This document shows, piece by piece, positions 1 through 11,648 of a stretch of 64,000 nt of DNA. The notes under the pieces are model-generated. The model ran no database searches. It was not told the DNA's origin and saw nothing but the letters and a program-made list of their open reading frames with translations. The stretch is from Azotobacter vinelandii CA. GTDB taxonomy: Bacteria > Pseudomonadota > Gammaproteobacteria > Pseudomonadales > Pseudomonadaceae. The stretch spans positions 620,001 through 684,000 of the forward strand of contig NC_021149.1 of the NCBI RefSeq assembly GCF_000380335.1, in the 5' to 3' direction. The position numbers and the translations under genes were made by a program. Position 1 is the stretch's first letter. Every line of letters starts with the position of its first letter.

Positions 1-1
1 C

Positions 2-64
2 GGCATGCGCCTCGATAATTGGCCGCCTGCAAGTCTGAAGAAGGACGACAAGGCCACGGCCTGA
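2..64 (+). CDS. rpoA: RNA polymerase alpha subunit, 3' end only
   Basis: Only the last 20 codons are in the window. They read GMRLDNWPPASLKKDDKATA followed by TGA, which matches the conserved C-terminal tail of the RNA polymerase alpha subunit in pseudomonads. The rest of the gene lies to the left. rplQ follows 44 bases later on the same strand, the usual end of the alpha operon. Confidence 0.93.
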   Translation, partial: GMRLDNWPPASLKKDDKATA

Positions 65-108
65 ACGTCATTACCACCGAACGAACAAGTTTGGTAAGGA
101 ATTGAATC

Positions 109-501
109 ATGCGTCATCGTAAAAGTGGCCGTCACCTGAGCCGCACCAGCGCACACCGCAAGGCCATGTTTCAGAACATGGCGGTGTCGTTGTTCGAGCA
201 CGAACTGATCAAAACCACCCTGCCCAAGGCCAAGGAGCTGCGTCGCGTCGCCGAGCCGCTGATCACCCTGGCCAAGGAAGACAGCGTCGCCAACCGCCGC
301 CTGGCCTTCGACCGTACTCGTTCGAAAGCTGCCGTGGGCAAGTTGTTCAACGATTTGGGCAAGCGTTACGCCAACCGTCCGGGCGGCTACCTGCGCATCC
401 TCAAGTGCGGTTTCCGCGCTGGCGACAATGCGCCCATGGCGTACGTCGAGCTGGTCGATCGCCCTGTTGACGGCGAAGCGCTGGTGGGCGCCGCCGAATA
501 A
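109..501 (+). CDS. rplQ: 50S ribosomal protein L17
   Basis: Encodes 130 residues starting [20 protein letters not shown], the hallmark N-terminus of bacterial L17, which sits near the peptide exit tunnel of the large subunit. Length is normal for pseudomonads. It is the last gene of the rpoA transcript, with a start preceded by AAGGAATTGA. A hairpin terminator follows about 60 bases after the stop. In P. aeruginosa katA and bfrA follow here, as I remember it; in this window uvrA follows directly instead. Confidence 0.97.
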   Translation: MRHRKSGRHLSRTSAHRKAMFQNMAVSLFEHELIKTTLPKAKELRRVAEPLITLAKEDSVANRRLAFDRTRSKAAVGKLFNDLGKRYANRPGGYLRILKCGFRAGDNAPMAYVELVDRPVDGEALVGAAE

Positions 502-562
502 GGCGCTTGCCACATGGAGAGATAGGCCTTGTGTTCGCTCTCCAATGGGCTGTTTCATCTTG

Positions 563-596
563 CACCCTGCGAGGCTTGTCTTCGCAGGGTGTTTTC
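563..596 (+). terminator. Rho-independent terminator after rplQ
   Basis: CACCCTGCGA (563-572) pairs perfectly with TCGCAGGGTG (582-591) and is followed by TTTT. It lies about 60 bases downstream of the rplQ stop and faces the end of uvrA, so it closes the ribosomal alpha operon. Confidence 0.85.
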
Positions 597-754
597 GTTG
601 TGCGCCAGGCATGGCGTGACTGGCGCAGTTCGAGTTCGGTTCGCAGTGGCAATGATCCGATGACTTGGCGGTGAAAGTCTTCTACACGCCCGGCATTCGG
701 TGCTTCGAGAGGATGGCGGAGGTGACCCCGCCTCTTGCTCGATCCTCTTCCGGT

Positions 755-3589
<2,835 letters not shown>

Positions 3590-3690
3590 AGCGGTCTCGC
3601 ATGGCGGGCGGAAATCCGCGAGTATACGGCGCGTTGCGGGAGGGCGGAAACGTCTGGCCGGCTGGCGTGGGCTGGCCGGACGGCGGCTGG

Positions 3691-3696
3691 TAGAAT
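3691..3696 (+). promoter_or_regulatory. Possible -10 box for the MFS exporter gene
   Basis: TAGAAT lies 26 bases before the exporter start, in the 132-base gap between the divergent uvrA and exporter genes. No clear -35 is visible at 17 bases, so this is a weak call. Confidence 0.35.
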
Positions 3697-3721
3697 CGCG
3701 CATTTTCACGAGGACTGGAGC

Positions 3722-5110
3722 ATGCACGATCGCGAGCGCATGAGTGGCGGCGAAATTCGGGCGGGCGGTGGACTGGCGCTGGTCTTCGCCTTCCGCATGC
3801 TGGGCATGTTCATGGTGCTGCCGGTGCTTTCCACCTATGGGATGGATCTGGCGGGCGCCACCCCGGCCCTGATCGGCCTGGCGATCGGCGCCTACGGCCT
3901 GACCCAGGCGGTGTTGCAGATCCCCTTCGGCATTCTTTCCGATCGCATCGGCCGGCGTCCGGTGATCTATGCCGGCCTGCTGATCTTCGCCGCCGGGGCG
4001 GTGCTGGCGGCCAATGCCGATTCCATCTGGGGTGTCATCGCCGGCCGCGTGCTGCAGGGCGCGGGGGCAATCTCTGCGGCGGTGATGGCGCTGCTTTCCG
4101 ACCTGACCCGCGAGCAGCATCGCACCAAGGCCATGGCCATGATCGGCATGAGCATCGGCCTATCGTTCGCCGCGGCCATGGTGATCGGCCCGCTGCTGAC
4201 CCGCGCCTTCGGTCTGTCCGGGTTGTTCTGGGCGACCGCCGGAATGGCCCTGTTCGGTATCCTGATCATCGCCGCGCTGGTGCCGGCGGCGCCGCGCGTC
4301 CTGCAGCACCGTGAGTCCGCCGTGGCGCGTCAGGCATTGGGCGCCACGTTGCGCCATCCCGATCTGCTGCGCCTGGATTTCGGTATCGGCGTCCTGCATG
4401 CGATCCTGATGGCAACCTTCGTAGCCCTGCCGCTGGCCTTGGTGGAACGGGGCGGTCTGCCCCGCGAGGAGCACTGGTGGGTCTATCTGGTCGCCCTGTT
4501 CGTGGGCTTCTTCGGCATGGTTCCCTTCATCTTCTACGCTGAAAAGAAGCGCCGGATGAAGCAGGTGTTCTGCGCGGCGGTGGCGGTCCTGCTGTTCTGC
4601 GAGCTGTATTTCTGGCTGCTTGGCGGCGGTCTGACGGCGCTGGTGCTGGGGGCCGTGCTCTTCTTCACGGCGTTCAACCTGCTGGAGGCGTCCCTGCCGT
4701 CGCTGGTCAGCAAGGTCGCTCCGGCCGGGGGCAAGGGCACGGCGATGGGGGTGTACTCCACCAGCCAGTTCCTCGGCGCGGCACTGGGCGGCATCTTCGG
4801 CGGCTGGCTGTACCAGCAGGGCGGGCTGGGTACGGTGTTCGTCGGTTGTGCGCTGCTCTGCGCTCTGTGGCTGGCGATAGCTGTTACCATGCGCGAACCT
4901 CCCTACGTGACCAGCCTGCGCCTGTCGCTATCGCCTGCGGCTCTGCGCGACGAGGCTCTACGCGAGCGTCTGCTGGCCGTGCCCGGAGTGGCGGATGCCG
5001 AAGTGGTGGCCGAGGAGGCCGCCCTCTATATCAAAGTGGATACCCAAAAACTGGACCGCACGTCTCTCGAGCGCCTGATCGACCCGGCGCCGGTACGTGC
5101 CGAAGCCTAG
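3722..5110 (+). CDS. MFS transporter, YajR-like, with C-terminal ferredoxin-like domain
   Basis: Encodes 462 residues: about 12 hydrophobic helices of a major facilitator exporter, with the cytoplasmic loop motif [11 protein letters not shown] after helix 2. It is followed by a soluble tail of about 65 residues ([10 protein letters not shown] to LERLIDP). That architecture is typical of YajR, whose tail (YAM domain) is a small cytoplasmic ferredoxin-like fold. The substrate is unknown. GGAG lies just before the chosen ATG; a second in-frame ATG is at 3740. ssb starts 9 bases after the stop, so the two may be co-transcribed, an order also seen in P. aeruginosa. Confidence 0.88.
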   Translation: MHDRERMSGGEIRAGGGLALVFAFRMLGMFMVLPVLSTYGMDLAGATPALIGLAIGAYGLTQAVLQIPFGILSDRIGRRPVIYAGLLIFAAGAVLAANADSIWGVIAGRVLQGAGAISAAVMALLSDLTREQHRTKAMAMIGMSIGLSFAAAMVIGPLLTRAFGLSGLFWATAGMALFGILIIAALVPAAPRVLQHRESAVARQALGATLRHPDLLRLDFGIGVLHAILMATFVALPLALVERGGLPREEHWWVYLVALFVGFFGMVPFIFYAEKKRRMKQVFCAAVAVLLFCELYFWLLGGGLTALVLGAVLFFTAFNLLEASLPSLVSKVAPAGGKGTAMGVYSTSQFLGAALGGIFGGWLYQQGGLGTVFVGCALLCALWLAIAVTMREPPYVTSLRLSLSPAALRDEALRERLLAVPGVADAEVVAEEAALYIKVDTQKLDRTSLERLIDPAPVRAEA

Positions 5111-5119
5111 GAGAACGTT

Positions 5120-5623
5120 ATGGCCCGTGGGGTTAACAAAGTCATTCTGATCGGCAACGTCGGCGGCGATCCGGAAACCCGGTACCTGCCCAACGGCAAC
5201 GCGGTCACCAACATCACCCTGGCCACCACCGACAGTTGGAAGGACAAGCAGACCGGCCAGCAGCAGGAGCGTACCGAATGGCATCGCGTGGTGTTCTTCG
5301 GCCGGCTCGCCGAGATCGCCGGCGAGTACCTGCGCAAGGGCTCGCAGTGCTACGTCGAGGGCCGCCTGCAGACCCGCAAGTGGCAGGGGCAGGATGGCCA
5401 GGATCGCTATACCACAGAGATCGTCGTCGACATGAACGGCACCTTGCAACTGCTCGGCGGCCGCGCCGGCAACCCCGACGACGCACCGCGCGCGCCGCGT
5501 CCCCCGCGCGAGCCGCAGCAGCAGGCCCAGGCTCCGCAGTCGCGCCCCGCTCCCGCTCCGCAGCAGGACCGGCAGCCGCCAGCGCCGGACTACGACAGCT
5601 TCGACGACGACATTCCGTTCTGA
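5120..5623 (+). CDS. ssb: Single-stranded DNA-binding protein
   Basis: SSB coats single-stranded DNA during replication, recombination and repair. The 167-residue protein has an N-terminal OB fold ([20 protein letters not shown]), a Pro/Gln-rich linker from about residue 115, and the acidic tip DDDIPF at residues 162-167 that docks partner proteins. Length and order match Pseudomonas SSB. GGAGAACGTT precedes the ATG. Confidence 0.97.
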   Translation: MARGVNKVILIGNVGGDPETRYLPNGNAVTNITLATTDSWKDKQTGQQQERTEWHRVVFFGRLAEIAGEYLRKGSQCYVEGRLQTRKWQGQDGQDRYTTEIVVDMNGTLQLLGGRAGNPDDAPRAPRPPREPQQQAQAPQSRPAPAPQQDRQPPAPDYDSFDDDIPF

Positions 5624-5694
5624 CCGGCCGTCCCGCCCGTCGCCCAGGGCGGGCTCGTTCCCTGGCGCCTGCGGATGAACCGTGGCGCCTGGTT

Positions 5695-6594
5695 CTATCC
5701 GAAACGCTCGGCATAGAGCGCCGAGAGCCACTCGACGAAGACCCTGACCCGTGGCGACAATTGCCGGTGATAGGGATAGAGTGCCGAGACCGGCAAGCCT
5801 GGACTGGGCCATTCCGTCAGTACCTCTTCCAGCCTGCCGCTGCGCAGATGCTCCTCCACCCGGAAGCGTGGCACCTGGATCAAGCCGCAGCCGCTCAGCG
5901 CGCAGGTGCTGTAGCACTCCGCGTCGTTGACCGAGATCCAGCCGCCCACCTCGAACTTCGTCATCTCGCCGTCGATCAGGAAGCTGAATGGGTAGCGGAT
6001 GTCGTGATTGCTGGAGAAGAAGCCCACCGCCTGGTGGGCTGCCAGCTCTTCGGGATGCCTTGGGCGGCCGTGGCGATCCAGGTAGTCCGGGCTGGCGCAG
6101 ACCACTTCCGGCATCAGCGCCAGGCGTCGCGCCACCAGTGAGGAGTCGCGCGGCTGGCCGGCACGAACCACGCAGTCGATGCCTTCGCCCACCAGATCCA
6201 CCAGACGGTCTCCGCTGCTGATGACCAGCTCGATCTGCGGATAGCGACGGTGGAATTCCTGGATGCGCGGCAGGATGATCAGGTTGGCGTGGGCGCCGTG
6301 CAGGTCGAGGCGCAGGGAACCTCGCGGGTTGGCCATGGCGGTGCTGAGGGCGGATTCGGCATCGTCCAGATCGCCGAGGATGCGTTTGCAGCGCTCGTAG
6401 AAAACCTGCCCGTCCGGTGTCGGACGGACCTGGCGAGTAGTGCGCTCCAGCAGCCGGGCGCCGAGCCGCTCCTCCAGCATCTTGATGGCGTGGGTGGCCG
6501 TGGCGCGAGGGATGTCCAGGGCGCCGGCCGCCCGGGTGAAGCTGCCCAGCTCGACGATCCGGGTGAAGAGCTGCAACGCATCGAATCTGTCCAT
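5695..6594 (-). CDS. LysR-family transcriptional regulator
   Basis: A 299-residue LysR-type regulator. Residues 1-60 form the winged helix-turn-helix (MDRFDALQLFTRIVELGSFT, then AAGALDIPRATATHAIKMLE), followed by an effector-binding domain of about 210 residues. It resembles the CrgA-like branch that often controls an adjacent oxidoreductase. It is divergent from the short-chain dehydrogenase at 6726 across a 131-base gap, so it probably regulates that gene. The inducer is unknown. Confidence 0.9.
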   Translation of the reverse strand: MDRFDALQLFTRIVELGSFTRAAGALDIPRATATHAIKMLEERLGARLLERTTRQVRPTPDGQVFYERCKRILGDLDDAESALSTAMANPRGSLRLDLHGAHANLIILPRIQEFHRRYPQIELVISSGDRLVDLVGEGIDCVVRAGQPRDSSLVARRLALMPEVVCASPDYLDRHGRPRHPEELAAHQAVGFFSSNHDIRYPFSFLIDGEMTKFEVGGWISVNDAECYSTCALSGCGLIQVPRFRVEEHLRSGRLEEVLTEWPSPGLPVSALYPYHRQLSPRVRVFVEWLSALYAERFG

Positions 6595-6725
6595 GGCTCA
6601 TCCGATTGTTGGGATGAATTGAATAATCCTGGCAATTCTCGCACATTTATCCAAGCGGCCCCGCTTACCAGAATGCCTTCCCATAGGAGACGGTCTTTGC
6701 CGTCCCTCCACACGGGAGTGAAATC

Positions 6726-7463
6726 ATGCAAACAGTCAACAAGGCGGCAATCGTCACCGGGGCTTCGCGCGGCATCGGCCGCGCCATTGCCAAGCGTCTG
6801 GCGCAGGACGGCTTCTCGGTGGCCGTCAATTACCTCGGCAATCAGGCTCTGGCCGAGTCTGTGGTAGCGGAAATCGTCGCCGCCGGCGGGCAGGCCATCG
6901 CCGTGCGCGGCGATGTGGCCGAGCCGGCCGACATGGCGCATCTGTTCGCCAGGGTCAGGGCGACCTACAAGCGCATCGACGTGCTGGTCAATAGTGCCGG
7001 AGTCATGTCCTGCCTGAAGATCGCCGACGGCGATATCGAGCCGTTCGACCGGATGCTGCGCACCAACCTGCGCGGTGCCTTCGTCGTGCTCGCCGAGGCG
7101 GCACGGCAGATGGACCAGGGTGGGCGGATCATCGCCCTGTCGACCAGTGCGATCGCCAAGTCCTTCCCCGGCTACGGTCCCTATATCGCCAGCAAGGCGG
7201 GGGTCGAGGGGCTGGTACATGTTCTGGCCAACGAATTGCGCGGGCGCGGAATCTGCGTCAATGCCGTGGCGCCGGGTCCGGTCGCCACCGAACTGTTCTT
7301 CGCCGGCAAGAGCGCGGGGCAGATCGAGCAGTTGGCGGGGCTGGCGCCGCTGGAACGCCTCGGCACGCCCGAGGATATCGCTTCGGTGGTGTCCTTCCTC
7401 GCCGGTCCCGACGGCGCCTGGATCAACGCCCAGATACTGCGCGCTAACGGCGGCTTCGCTTGA
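6726..7463 (+). CDS. Short-chain dehydrogenase/reductase
   Basis: A 245-residue classical SDR. The cofactor-binding glycine motif is TGASRGIG (residues 11-18), NSAG follows at 89-92, and the catalytic Ser is near 139-141 with Tyr153 and Lys157 (YIASK). The fold and length fit FabG-like NAD(P)H-dependent oxidoreductases. It is divergently paired with a LysR regulator, which suggests inducible detoxification or catabolism rather than fatty-acid synthesis. The substrate cannot be told. GGGAGTGAAATC precedes the ATG. Confidence 0.9.
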   Translation: MQTVNKAAIVTGASRGIGRAIAKRLAQDGFSVAVNYLGNQALAESVVAEIVAAGGQAIAVRGDVAEPADMAHLFARVRATYKRIDVLVNSAGVMSCLKIADGDIEPFDRMLRTNLRGAFVVLAEAARQMDQGGRIIALSTSAIAKSFPGYGPYIASKAGVEGLVHVLANELRGRGICVNAVAPGPVATELFFAGKSAGQIEQLAGLAPLERLGTPEDIASVVSFLAGPDGAWINAQILRANGGFA

Positions 7464-7944
7464 GCTCGTACAGTCGAGGAGACATGCGATGTCCCGTACC
7501 CTGGTTCCCGATCACCTCAAGGCTTCTTTGTCTGCTACTTCGTCTCGCATCTGCCGCCGTTGCCGAGCTGGGCCTGGCCATTGCCCGGGCGCGCGCTCCT
7601 GCTTGCTGGCCGGCCGGGTGTGGCGACGTTGACGTTGGAGTGAGCAGCCGGCCGGGGAGGGGCTGCGATAATCAGGGGTTTCATCCTGGCCGACCAAGTG
7701 GCGATGAGCCCGGTCTTCGATCCGTTCCGGGTGTATTCGTCGCTATGGATAGCGTCGCGCGCCGTGCGCCCGGCAACCGGCGCCATGGCATGGGCAGTAG
7801 TGACGTGCACGGGCGAAAGCCGCACAATACCACCCAATTGCCGTGGATGGCTTGGCCACCCCGGCGCCGATCAGCGCTGATGATGGACCGTTTCACTCTC
7901 CCCATGCGTTCATTCCTTCCGCTACCCCAGGGTAGCCTCGTTCC
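7464..7944 (+). other. Intergenic stretch with no recognised gene
   Basis: About 480 bases without a convincing gene on either strand. A good ribosome-binding site (GAGGAG) precedes an ATG at 7490, opening MSRTLVPDHLKA, but the frame then becomes low-complexity and Arg/Cys-rich. The +2 frame reads a more protein-like stretch, FFVCYFVSHLPPLPSW. This may be the remnant of a frameshifted small gene; I could not identify it. Confidence 0.4.
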
Positions 7945-8829
7945 ATGCATATGCGCCTGATGCTACTGGGCGGTGGTAGCGCCCTGGGCCGGGCCTTGGT
8001 GCACCTGGGCGCCGAGGCCGATGTCAGCTTCCTGGCGCCGCGTCCTCCGGAGCGGGGATGGGACTCGGCCAGCCTGACCCGGTTGCTCGACGAGACCCGT
8101 CCCGATGCGCTGGTCAATCTCGCCTACTACCACGACTGGTTCCAGGCCGACACCCTGGATGCTGAGCGCCTGGCCAATCAGGAGCGTGCGGCCGAGCGCC
8201 TCGCCGAGCTTTGCCAGCACCATCGGATCATCCTGTTGCAACCCTCCAGCTACCGGGTTTTCGACGGTACCCGGGCCACGGCCTACAGCGAGAAGGACGA
8301 GCCGGCGCCGCTCGGCTTGCGCGGGCAGGCTTTGTTGCGCGTCGAGCAGAGCGTGAGGGCGCTCTGTCCCCGGCATGTGCTGCTGCGCTTCGGCTGGCTG
8401 TATGACGACACCCTCGACGGGGTGCTCGGGCGTTTTCTCCTGCGTGCCGAACGGGAAAGCGTATTGGCGCTGGCCGACGATCGTCGCGGCAATCCGACGC
8501 TGGTGGACGATGCCGCCCGGGTGATGCTCGCCGTACTCAAGCAACTGGATTGCCAGGCACCGTTGTGGGGTACTTACCATTATGGTGGTCACGAAGCGAC
8601 CACCGCGTTGGCGTTCGGCCAGGCGGTCCTTGGCGAGGCGCGCGTCTACCGCAGGCTGGCCGTCGAGGATATCCAGGCCCTGCCGCACGGGGCGACTCCG
8701 GATGCGGCCGAAGAGCCGCAACATGCAGTGCTATCCTGCAGGAAGATTCTCAATACCTTCGGTATCAAGCCGCGTGCCTGGCGCGCCGGTTTGCCGAATC
8801 TGCTGGATCGTTATTATCGCTATGTCTGA
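7945..8829 (+). CDS. RmlD-like sugar-nucleotide reductase
   Basis: A 294-residue NAD(P)-binding protein of the extended SDR/RmlD group (dTDP-4-dehydrorhamnose reductase-like). The Rossmann motif LGGGSALGRAL is at the N-terminus, and QPSSYRVFDG corresponds to the active-site strand. It lacks a full rml operon around it, so rhamnose synthesis is not implied. Its last codons overlap the ATG of the next epimerase gene by 8 bases, so the two are translated together. The same pair precedes oprG in P. aeruginosa, as I remember. ATGs at 7945 and 7951 are both possible starts. Confidence 0.83.
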   Translation: MHMRLMLLGGGSALGRALVHLGAEADVSFLAPRPPERGWDSASLTRLLDETRPDALVNLAYYHDWFQADTLDAERLANQERAAERLAELCQHHRIILLQPSSYRVFDGTRATAYSEKDEPAPLGLRGQALLRVEQSVRALCPRHVLLRFGWLYDDTLDGVLGRFLLRAERESVLALADDRRGNPTLVDDAARVMLAVLKQLDCQAPLWGTYHYGGHEATTALAFGQAVLGEARVYRRLAVEDIQALPHGATPDAAEEPQHAVLSCRKILNTFGIKPRAWRAGLPNLLDRYYRYV

Positions 8830-9760
8830 TCTGCCCGTTCTGGTGACCGGTGGCGCCGGCTTCATCGGTTCGCATCTGGTCGATGCGTTGCTCGCCAGGG
8901 GCTACTCCGTGCGTGTGCTGGACAACCTGTCCAGCGGCAAGCCGGACAATCTGCCGCTTGGCCATTCCCGACTCGAGCTGATCGAGGGGAATGTCGCCGA
9001 TGCTGTCCGGGTACGCGAAGTCATGGCCGGTTGCGGAGCTGTGGTCCACCTGGCCGCCGTGGCTTCGGTGCAGGCCTCGGTGATCGACCCGGTGGGCACT
9101 CACCGCAGCAATTTCATCGGTACCCTGAACGTCTGCGAAGCGATGCGCGAGCAGGGCCTCCGGCGCGTGCTGTTCGCCTCCAGCGCGGCTGTCTACGGCA
9201 ACAATGGAGAAGGCGAGGTGATCGACGAGGACACGCCGAAAGCACCGCTCACTCCTTATGCGGCGGACAAGCTGGCCAGCGAGCACTACCTCGACTTCTA
9301 TCGCCGCCAGCATGGGCTGGAGCCGGCGATCTTCCGTTTCTTCAACATCTACGGACCGCGACAGGACCCTTCGTCACCCTATTCGGGGGTGATCAGCATC
9401 TTCACCGAGCGCGCCGCGAAAGGTCTGCCCATCACCCTGTTCGGCGATGGCGAGCAGACTCGCGATTTCGTCTATATCGCCGATCTCATCGGGATTCTGC
9501 TGCAGGCTCTGGAGGCGCCGCAGATTCTGCCGGGTGCGGTGAACGTCGGCTTGAATCGCAGCCTCAGCCTGAACCGGCTGCTCGAGGAGATTTCGGCATT
9601 GTTCGGTGGCTTGCCGGAGGTGCGCCGGGAGGCTGCGCGGCCAGGCGACATTCGCCATTCGCAAGCGAGCGACCGGCGCCTGCGGGAACGCTATCGATTG
9701 CCCGAGCCGACGCCGATGGCTGCCGGCCTGGCCAGTTTGCTGGGATCGGCTCGGTCCTGA
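8822..9760 (+). CDS. NAD-dependent epimerase/dehydratase
   Basis: A 312-residue extended SDR resembling UDP-glucose 4-epimerase. The cofactor motif GGAGFIG is at residues 10-16, Tyr146 and Lys150 (YAADK) form the catalytic pair, and FNIYGPRQDP is the usual family segment after the active site. It overlaps the preceding reductase gene by 8 bases, so both probably act on the same sugar nucleotide, perhaps for a surface glycan. The substrate is unknown. A bidirectional hairpin at 9857 separates it from the convergent oprG copy. Confidence 0.9.
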   Translation: MSDLPVLVTGGAGFIGSHLVDALLARGYSVRVLDNLSSGKPDNLPLGHSRLELIEGNVADAVRVREVMAGCGAVVHLAAVASVQASVIDPVGTHRSNFIGTLNVCEAMREQGLRRVLFASSAAVYGNNGEGEVIDEDTPKAPLTPYAADKLASEHYLDFYRRQHGLEPAIFRFFNIYGPRQDPSSPYSGVISIFTERAAKGLPITLFGDGEQTRDFVYIADLIGILLQALEAPQILPGAVNVGLNRSLSLNRLLEEISALFGGLPEVRREAARPGDIRHSQASDRRLRERYRLPEPTPMAAGLASLLGSARS

Positions 9761-9856
9761 CGGTAAGGTTGACCGGACGGGCTGCGCGAAAGCTGCTGCG
9801 TTCATTTCGGCGGCGTTGGCGCCGGGCCGGGACCTACCCGGGTGACCGGCAAAACG

Positions 9857-9881
9857 AAAAAGGCGCCGGTCGGCGCCTTTT
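9857..9881 (-). terminator. Bidirectional terminator between epimerase and oprG copy 1
   Basis: The near-palindrome GGCGCCGGTCGGCGCC (9862-9877) is flanked by AAAAA and TTTT, so it can end transcription from both sides. A close relative of this hairpin ends the second oprG copy at 10988. Confidence 0.85.
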
Positions 9882-10517
9882 CACTGGAGGGCAAGACTCA
9901 GAACTTGTAACCCAGGGCGACCATGTAGACCCAGGGGTTGACGTCCACGTCGACGGTGACCTTGCTGTCGTTCAGGTAGGTGGTGGCCTTGCTCTCGATG
10001 TCGATGTAGCGCACCTGGGCGTTGAGCATGAGGGTGTCGGTCAGCATGTAGTCCACCCCGACCTGCGCGGCCAGGCCGATGGAGTCCTGCATGTCCAGGC
10101 CGCTGAAGCCCTTGCCTTCGGCCGCCTTGCCCAGCTTGGTCTCGAAGATGTAGGTGTAGTTGAGGCCGACCCCGACGTAGGGCTGGATGGTGGCGTGGGG
10201 CGAGAAGGGGTAGTAGACCAGGCTGACGGTCGGCGGCAGTTGCTTGAAGTCGCCCAGGCGGCCGTTCAGGTCGCCCGGAAGGCCTTTGGCCTTCACTTCG
10301 TGGGTGAAGGGCGTGGCGGCCAGGTACTCGATGCCGACGTGGTCGGTGAGCATGTAGAGGTAGTTCAGGCCGAGCTGCACGTCGCTGTCGAGGGTGGCCT
10401 TGGTGCCGGGGAGCTTGCCGGCGCCGGCGAGGCGGATGTCCTCGCTGTCCTCGTGCGGGTCGACGACGACGGCGCCGGCGCGCAGGACGATATCGCCACG
10501 CTCGTGTGCGGTGGCGC
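9857..10517. repeat. Direct repeat unit 1 (oprG copy 1 mature region plus terminator)
   Basis: This block recurs at 10988-11648. Across the roughly 610 bases from the stop codon to the AHERGD codons I count only three substitutions, all synonymous. The terminator hairpin is shared with slight changes. Identity ends sharply at the signal-peptide boundary. Confidence 0.95.
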
Positions 10518-10572
10518 AGGAGGCCGCCAGAGCCAGAGTGACCAGAGAGAGGGCGAACACTGAGTTGCGCAT
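9898..10572 (-). CDS. oprG: OprG/OmpW-family outer-membrane protein, copy 1
   Basis: A 224-residue OmpW-family beta-barrel with signal peptide MRNSVFALSLVTLALAASCATA and mature start HERGDIVLRAG. It ends in GYKF, a terminal aromatic typical of outer-membrane barrels. OmpW/OprG forms an 8-stranded barrel with a lateral hydrophobic channel for small molecules. The ATG at 10572 has AGGAG eight bases upstream; an earlier ATG at 10602 lacks this. The mature protein is identical to copy 2 at 11030. An Anr-type site and -10 box lie upstream, fitting the known anaerobic induction of oprG in P. aeruginosa. Confidence 0.94.
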   Translation of the reverse strand: MRNSVFALSLVTLALAASCATAHERGDIVLRAGAVVVDPHEDSEDIRLAGAGKLPGTKATLDSDVQLGLNYLYMLTDHVGIEYLAATPFTHEVKAKGLPGDLNGRLGDFKQLPPTVSLVYYPFSPHATIQPYVGVGLNYTYIFETKLGKAAEGKGFSGLDMQDSIGLAAQVGVDYMLTDTLMLNAQVRYIDIESKATTYLNDSKVTVDVDVNPWVYMVALGYKF

Positions 10573-10633
10573 GGTCTTGCTCCTAAAGGCCTGCAAGTTC
10601 ATCGGCCTTTAATATGTTTGATTCTTGGAGCTC

Positions 10634-10674
10634 ATGTTAGGCCGCTTGTGCCGGGGCGTTTTGATTCAACTCAA
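10634..10674 (-). promoter_or_regulatory. Anr/FNR-type class II promoter of oprG copy 1
   Basis: TTGATTCAACTCAA (10661-10674) matches the FNR/Anr consensus TTGAT-N4-ATCAA at 9 of 10 positions. A minus-strand -10 box, TAACAT, occupies 10639-10634. The site centre is 31 bases from the -10 centre, placing it at about -41, the classical activating position. The same spacing occurs before copy 2. Confidence 0.7.
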
Positions 10675-10736
10675 TAAATAATGGCCACTATGTTCATGCC
10701 AACTGTCGGGGTTTCCGGCGAGTTGTTCTGGTTGGC

Positions 10737-10750
10737 TTGATACATGTCAA
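10737..10750. promoter_or_regulatory. Additional Anr/FNR-like site A
   Basis: TTGATACATGTCAA matches TTGAT-N4-ATCAA at 9 of 10 positions. It lies 76 bases upstream of the copy 1 promoter site, centre to centre, in non-coding DNA between the two oprG genes. Confidence 0.55.
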
Positions 10751-10796
10751 TCGGGCGGATTTGTTATGCCGAGTGGCCTTCATCGAGAACTGTTCG

Positions 10797-10810
10797 TTGA
10801 TCTGAGTCAA
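10797..10810. promoter_or_regulatory. Additional Anr/FNR-like site B
   Basis: TTGATCTGAGTCAA matches the consensus at 9 of 10 positions. It lies 60 bases from site A. No -10 box at the right distance was identified on either strand. Confidence 0.5.
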
Positions 10811-10905
10811 GATGGGGTTTGAAAAGGCTTTGTCGTTCCGCTGGAAAGTTGGAAGAAAACTTGTAGCTGATATTTGTCGGAAAGCTTGATTCAAATGATG
10901 ATTTT

Positions 10906-10919
10906 TTGATTTGCATCAA
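10906..10919. promoter_or_regulatory. Additional Anr/FNR-like site C, perfect consensus
   Basis: TTGATTTGCATCAA matches TTGAT-N4-ATCAA at all 10 positions. It lies about 70 bases from the terminator of oprG copy 2. It is the best match in the window, yet has no obvious gene to drive. Confidence 0.6.
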
Positions 10920-10987
10920 TGCGGGGTGGGCTCGTTCGCCATGGAGGCGCGTTGAGAGGCTGCCGGGGGATCTCCGGACTGGAAATG

Positions 10988-11013
10988 AAAAAGGCGCCGA
11001 TCGGCGCCTTTTT
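10988..11013 (-). terminator. Bidirectional terminator after oprG copy 2
   Basis: The perfect palindrome GGCGCCGATCGGCGCC (10993-11008) is flanked by AAAAA and TTTTT. It ends copy 2 and is a sister of the hairpin at 9857. Confidence 0.87.
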
Positions 11014-11648
11014 CGCTGGAGGGCAAGGCTCAGAACTTGTAACCCAGGGCGACCATGTAGACCCAGGGGTTGACGTCCACGTCGACGGTGACCTTGCTGT
11101 CGTTCAGGTAGGTAGTGGCCTTGCTCTCGATGTCGATGTAGCGCACCTGGGCGTTGAGCATGAGGGTGTCGGTCAGCATGTAGTCCACCCCGACCTGCGC
11201 GGCCAGGCCGATGGAGTCCTGCATGTCCAGGCCGCTGAAGCCCTTGCCTTCGGCCGCCTTGCCCAGCTTGGTCTCGAAGATGTAGGTGTAGTTGAGGCCG
11301 ACCCCGACGTAGGGCTGGATGGTGGCGTGGGGCGAGAAGGGGTAGTAGACCAGGCTGACGGTCGGTGGCAGTTGCTTGAAGTCGCCCAGGCGGCCGTTCA
11401 GGTCGCCCGGAAGGCCCTTGGCCTTCACTTCGTGGGTGAAGGGCGTGGCGGCCAGGTACTCGATGCCGACGTGGTCGGTGAGCATGTAGAGGTAGTTCAG
11501 GCCGAGCTGCACGTCGCTGTCGAGGGTGGCCTTGGTGCCGGGGAGCTTGCCGGCGCCGGCGAGGCGGATGTCCTCGCTGTCCTCGTGCGGGTCGACGACG
11601 ACGGCGCCGGCGCGCAGGACGATATCGCCACGCTCGTGTGCAGTGGCG
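10988..11648. repeat. Direct repeat unit 2 (oprG copy 2 mature region plus terminator)
   Basis: Second unit of the tandem duplication described for 9857-10517. The units are spaced 1131 bases apart. The sequences diverge at the signal peptide and remain different through the promoters. Confidence 0.95.

Noticed and set aside
3590-4120. Upstream extension of uvrA in an open frame of 177 codons
   Set aside because: It lies inside the divergent MFS coding region and has no UvrA homology; the TTG at 3589 gives the family length.
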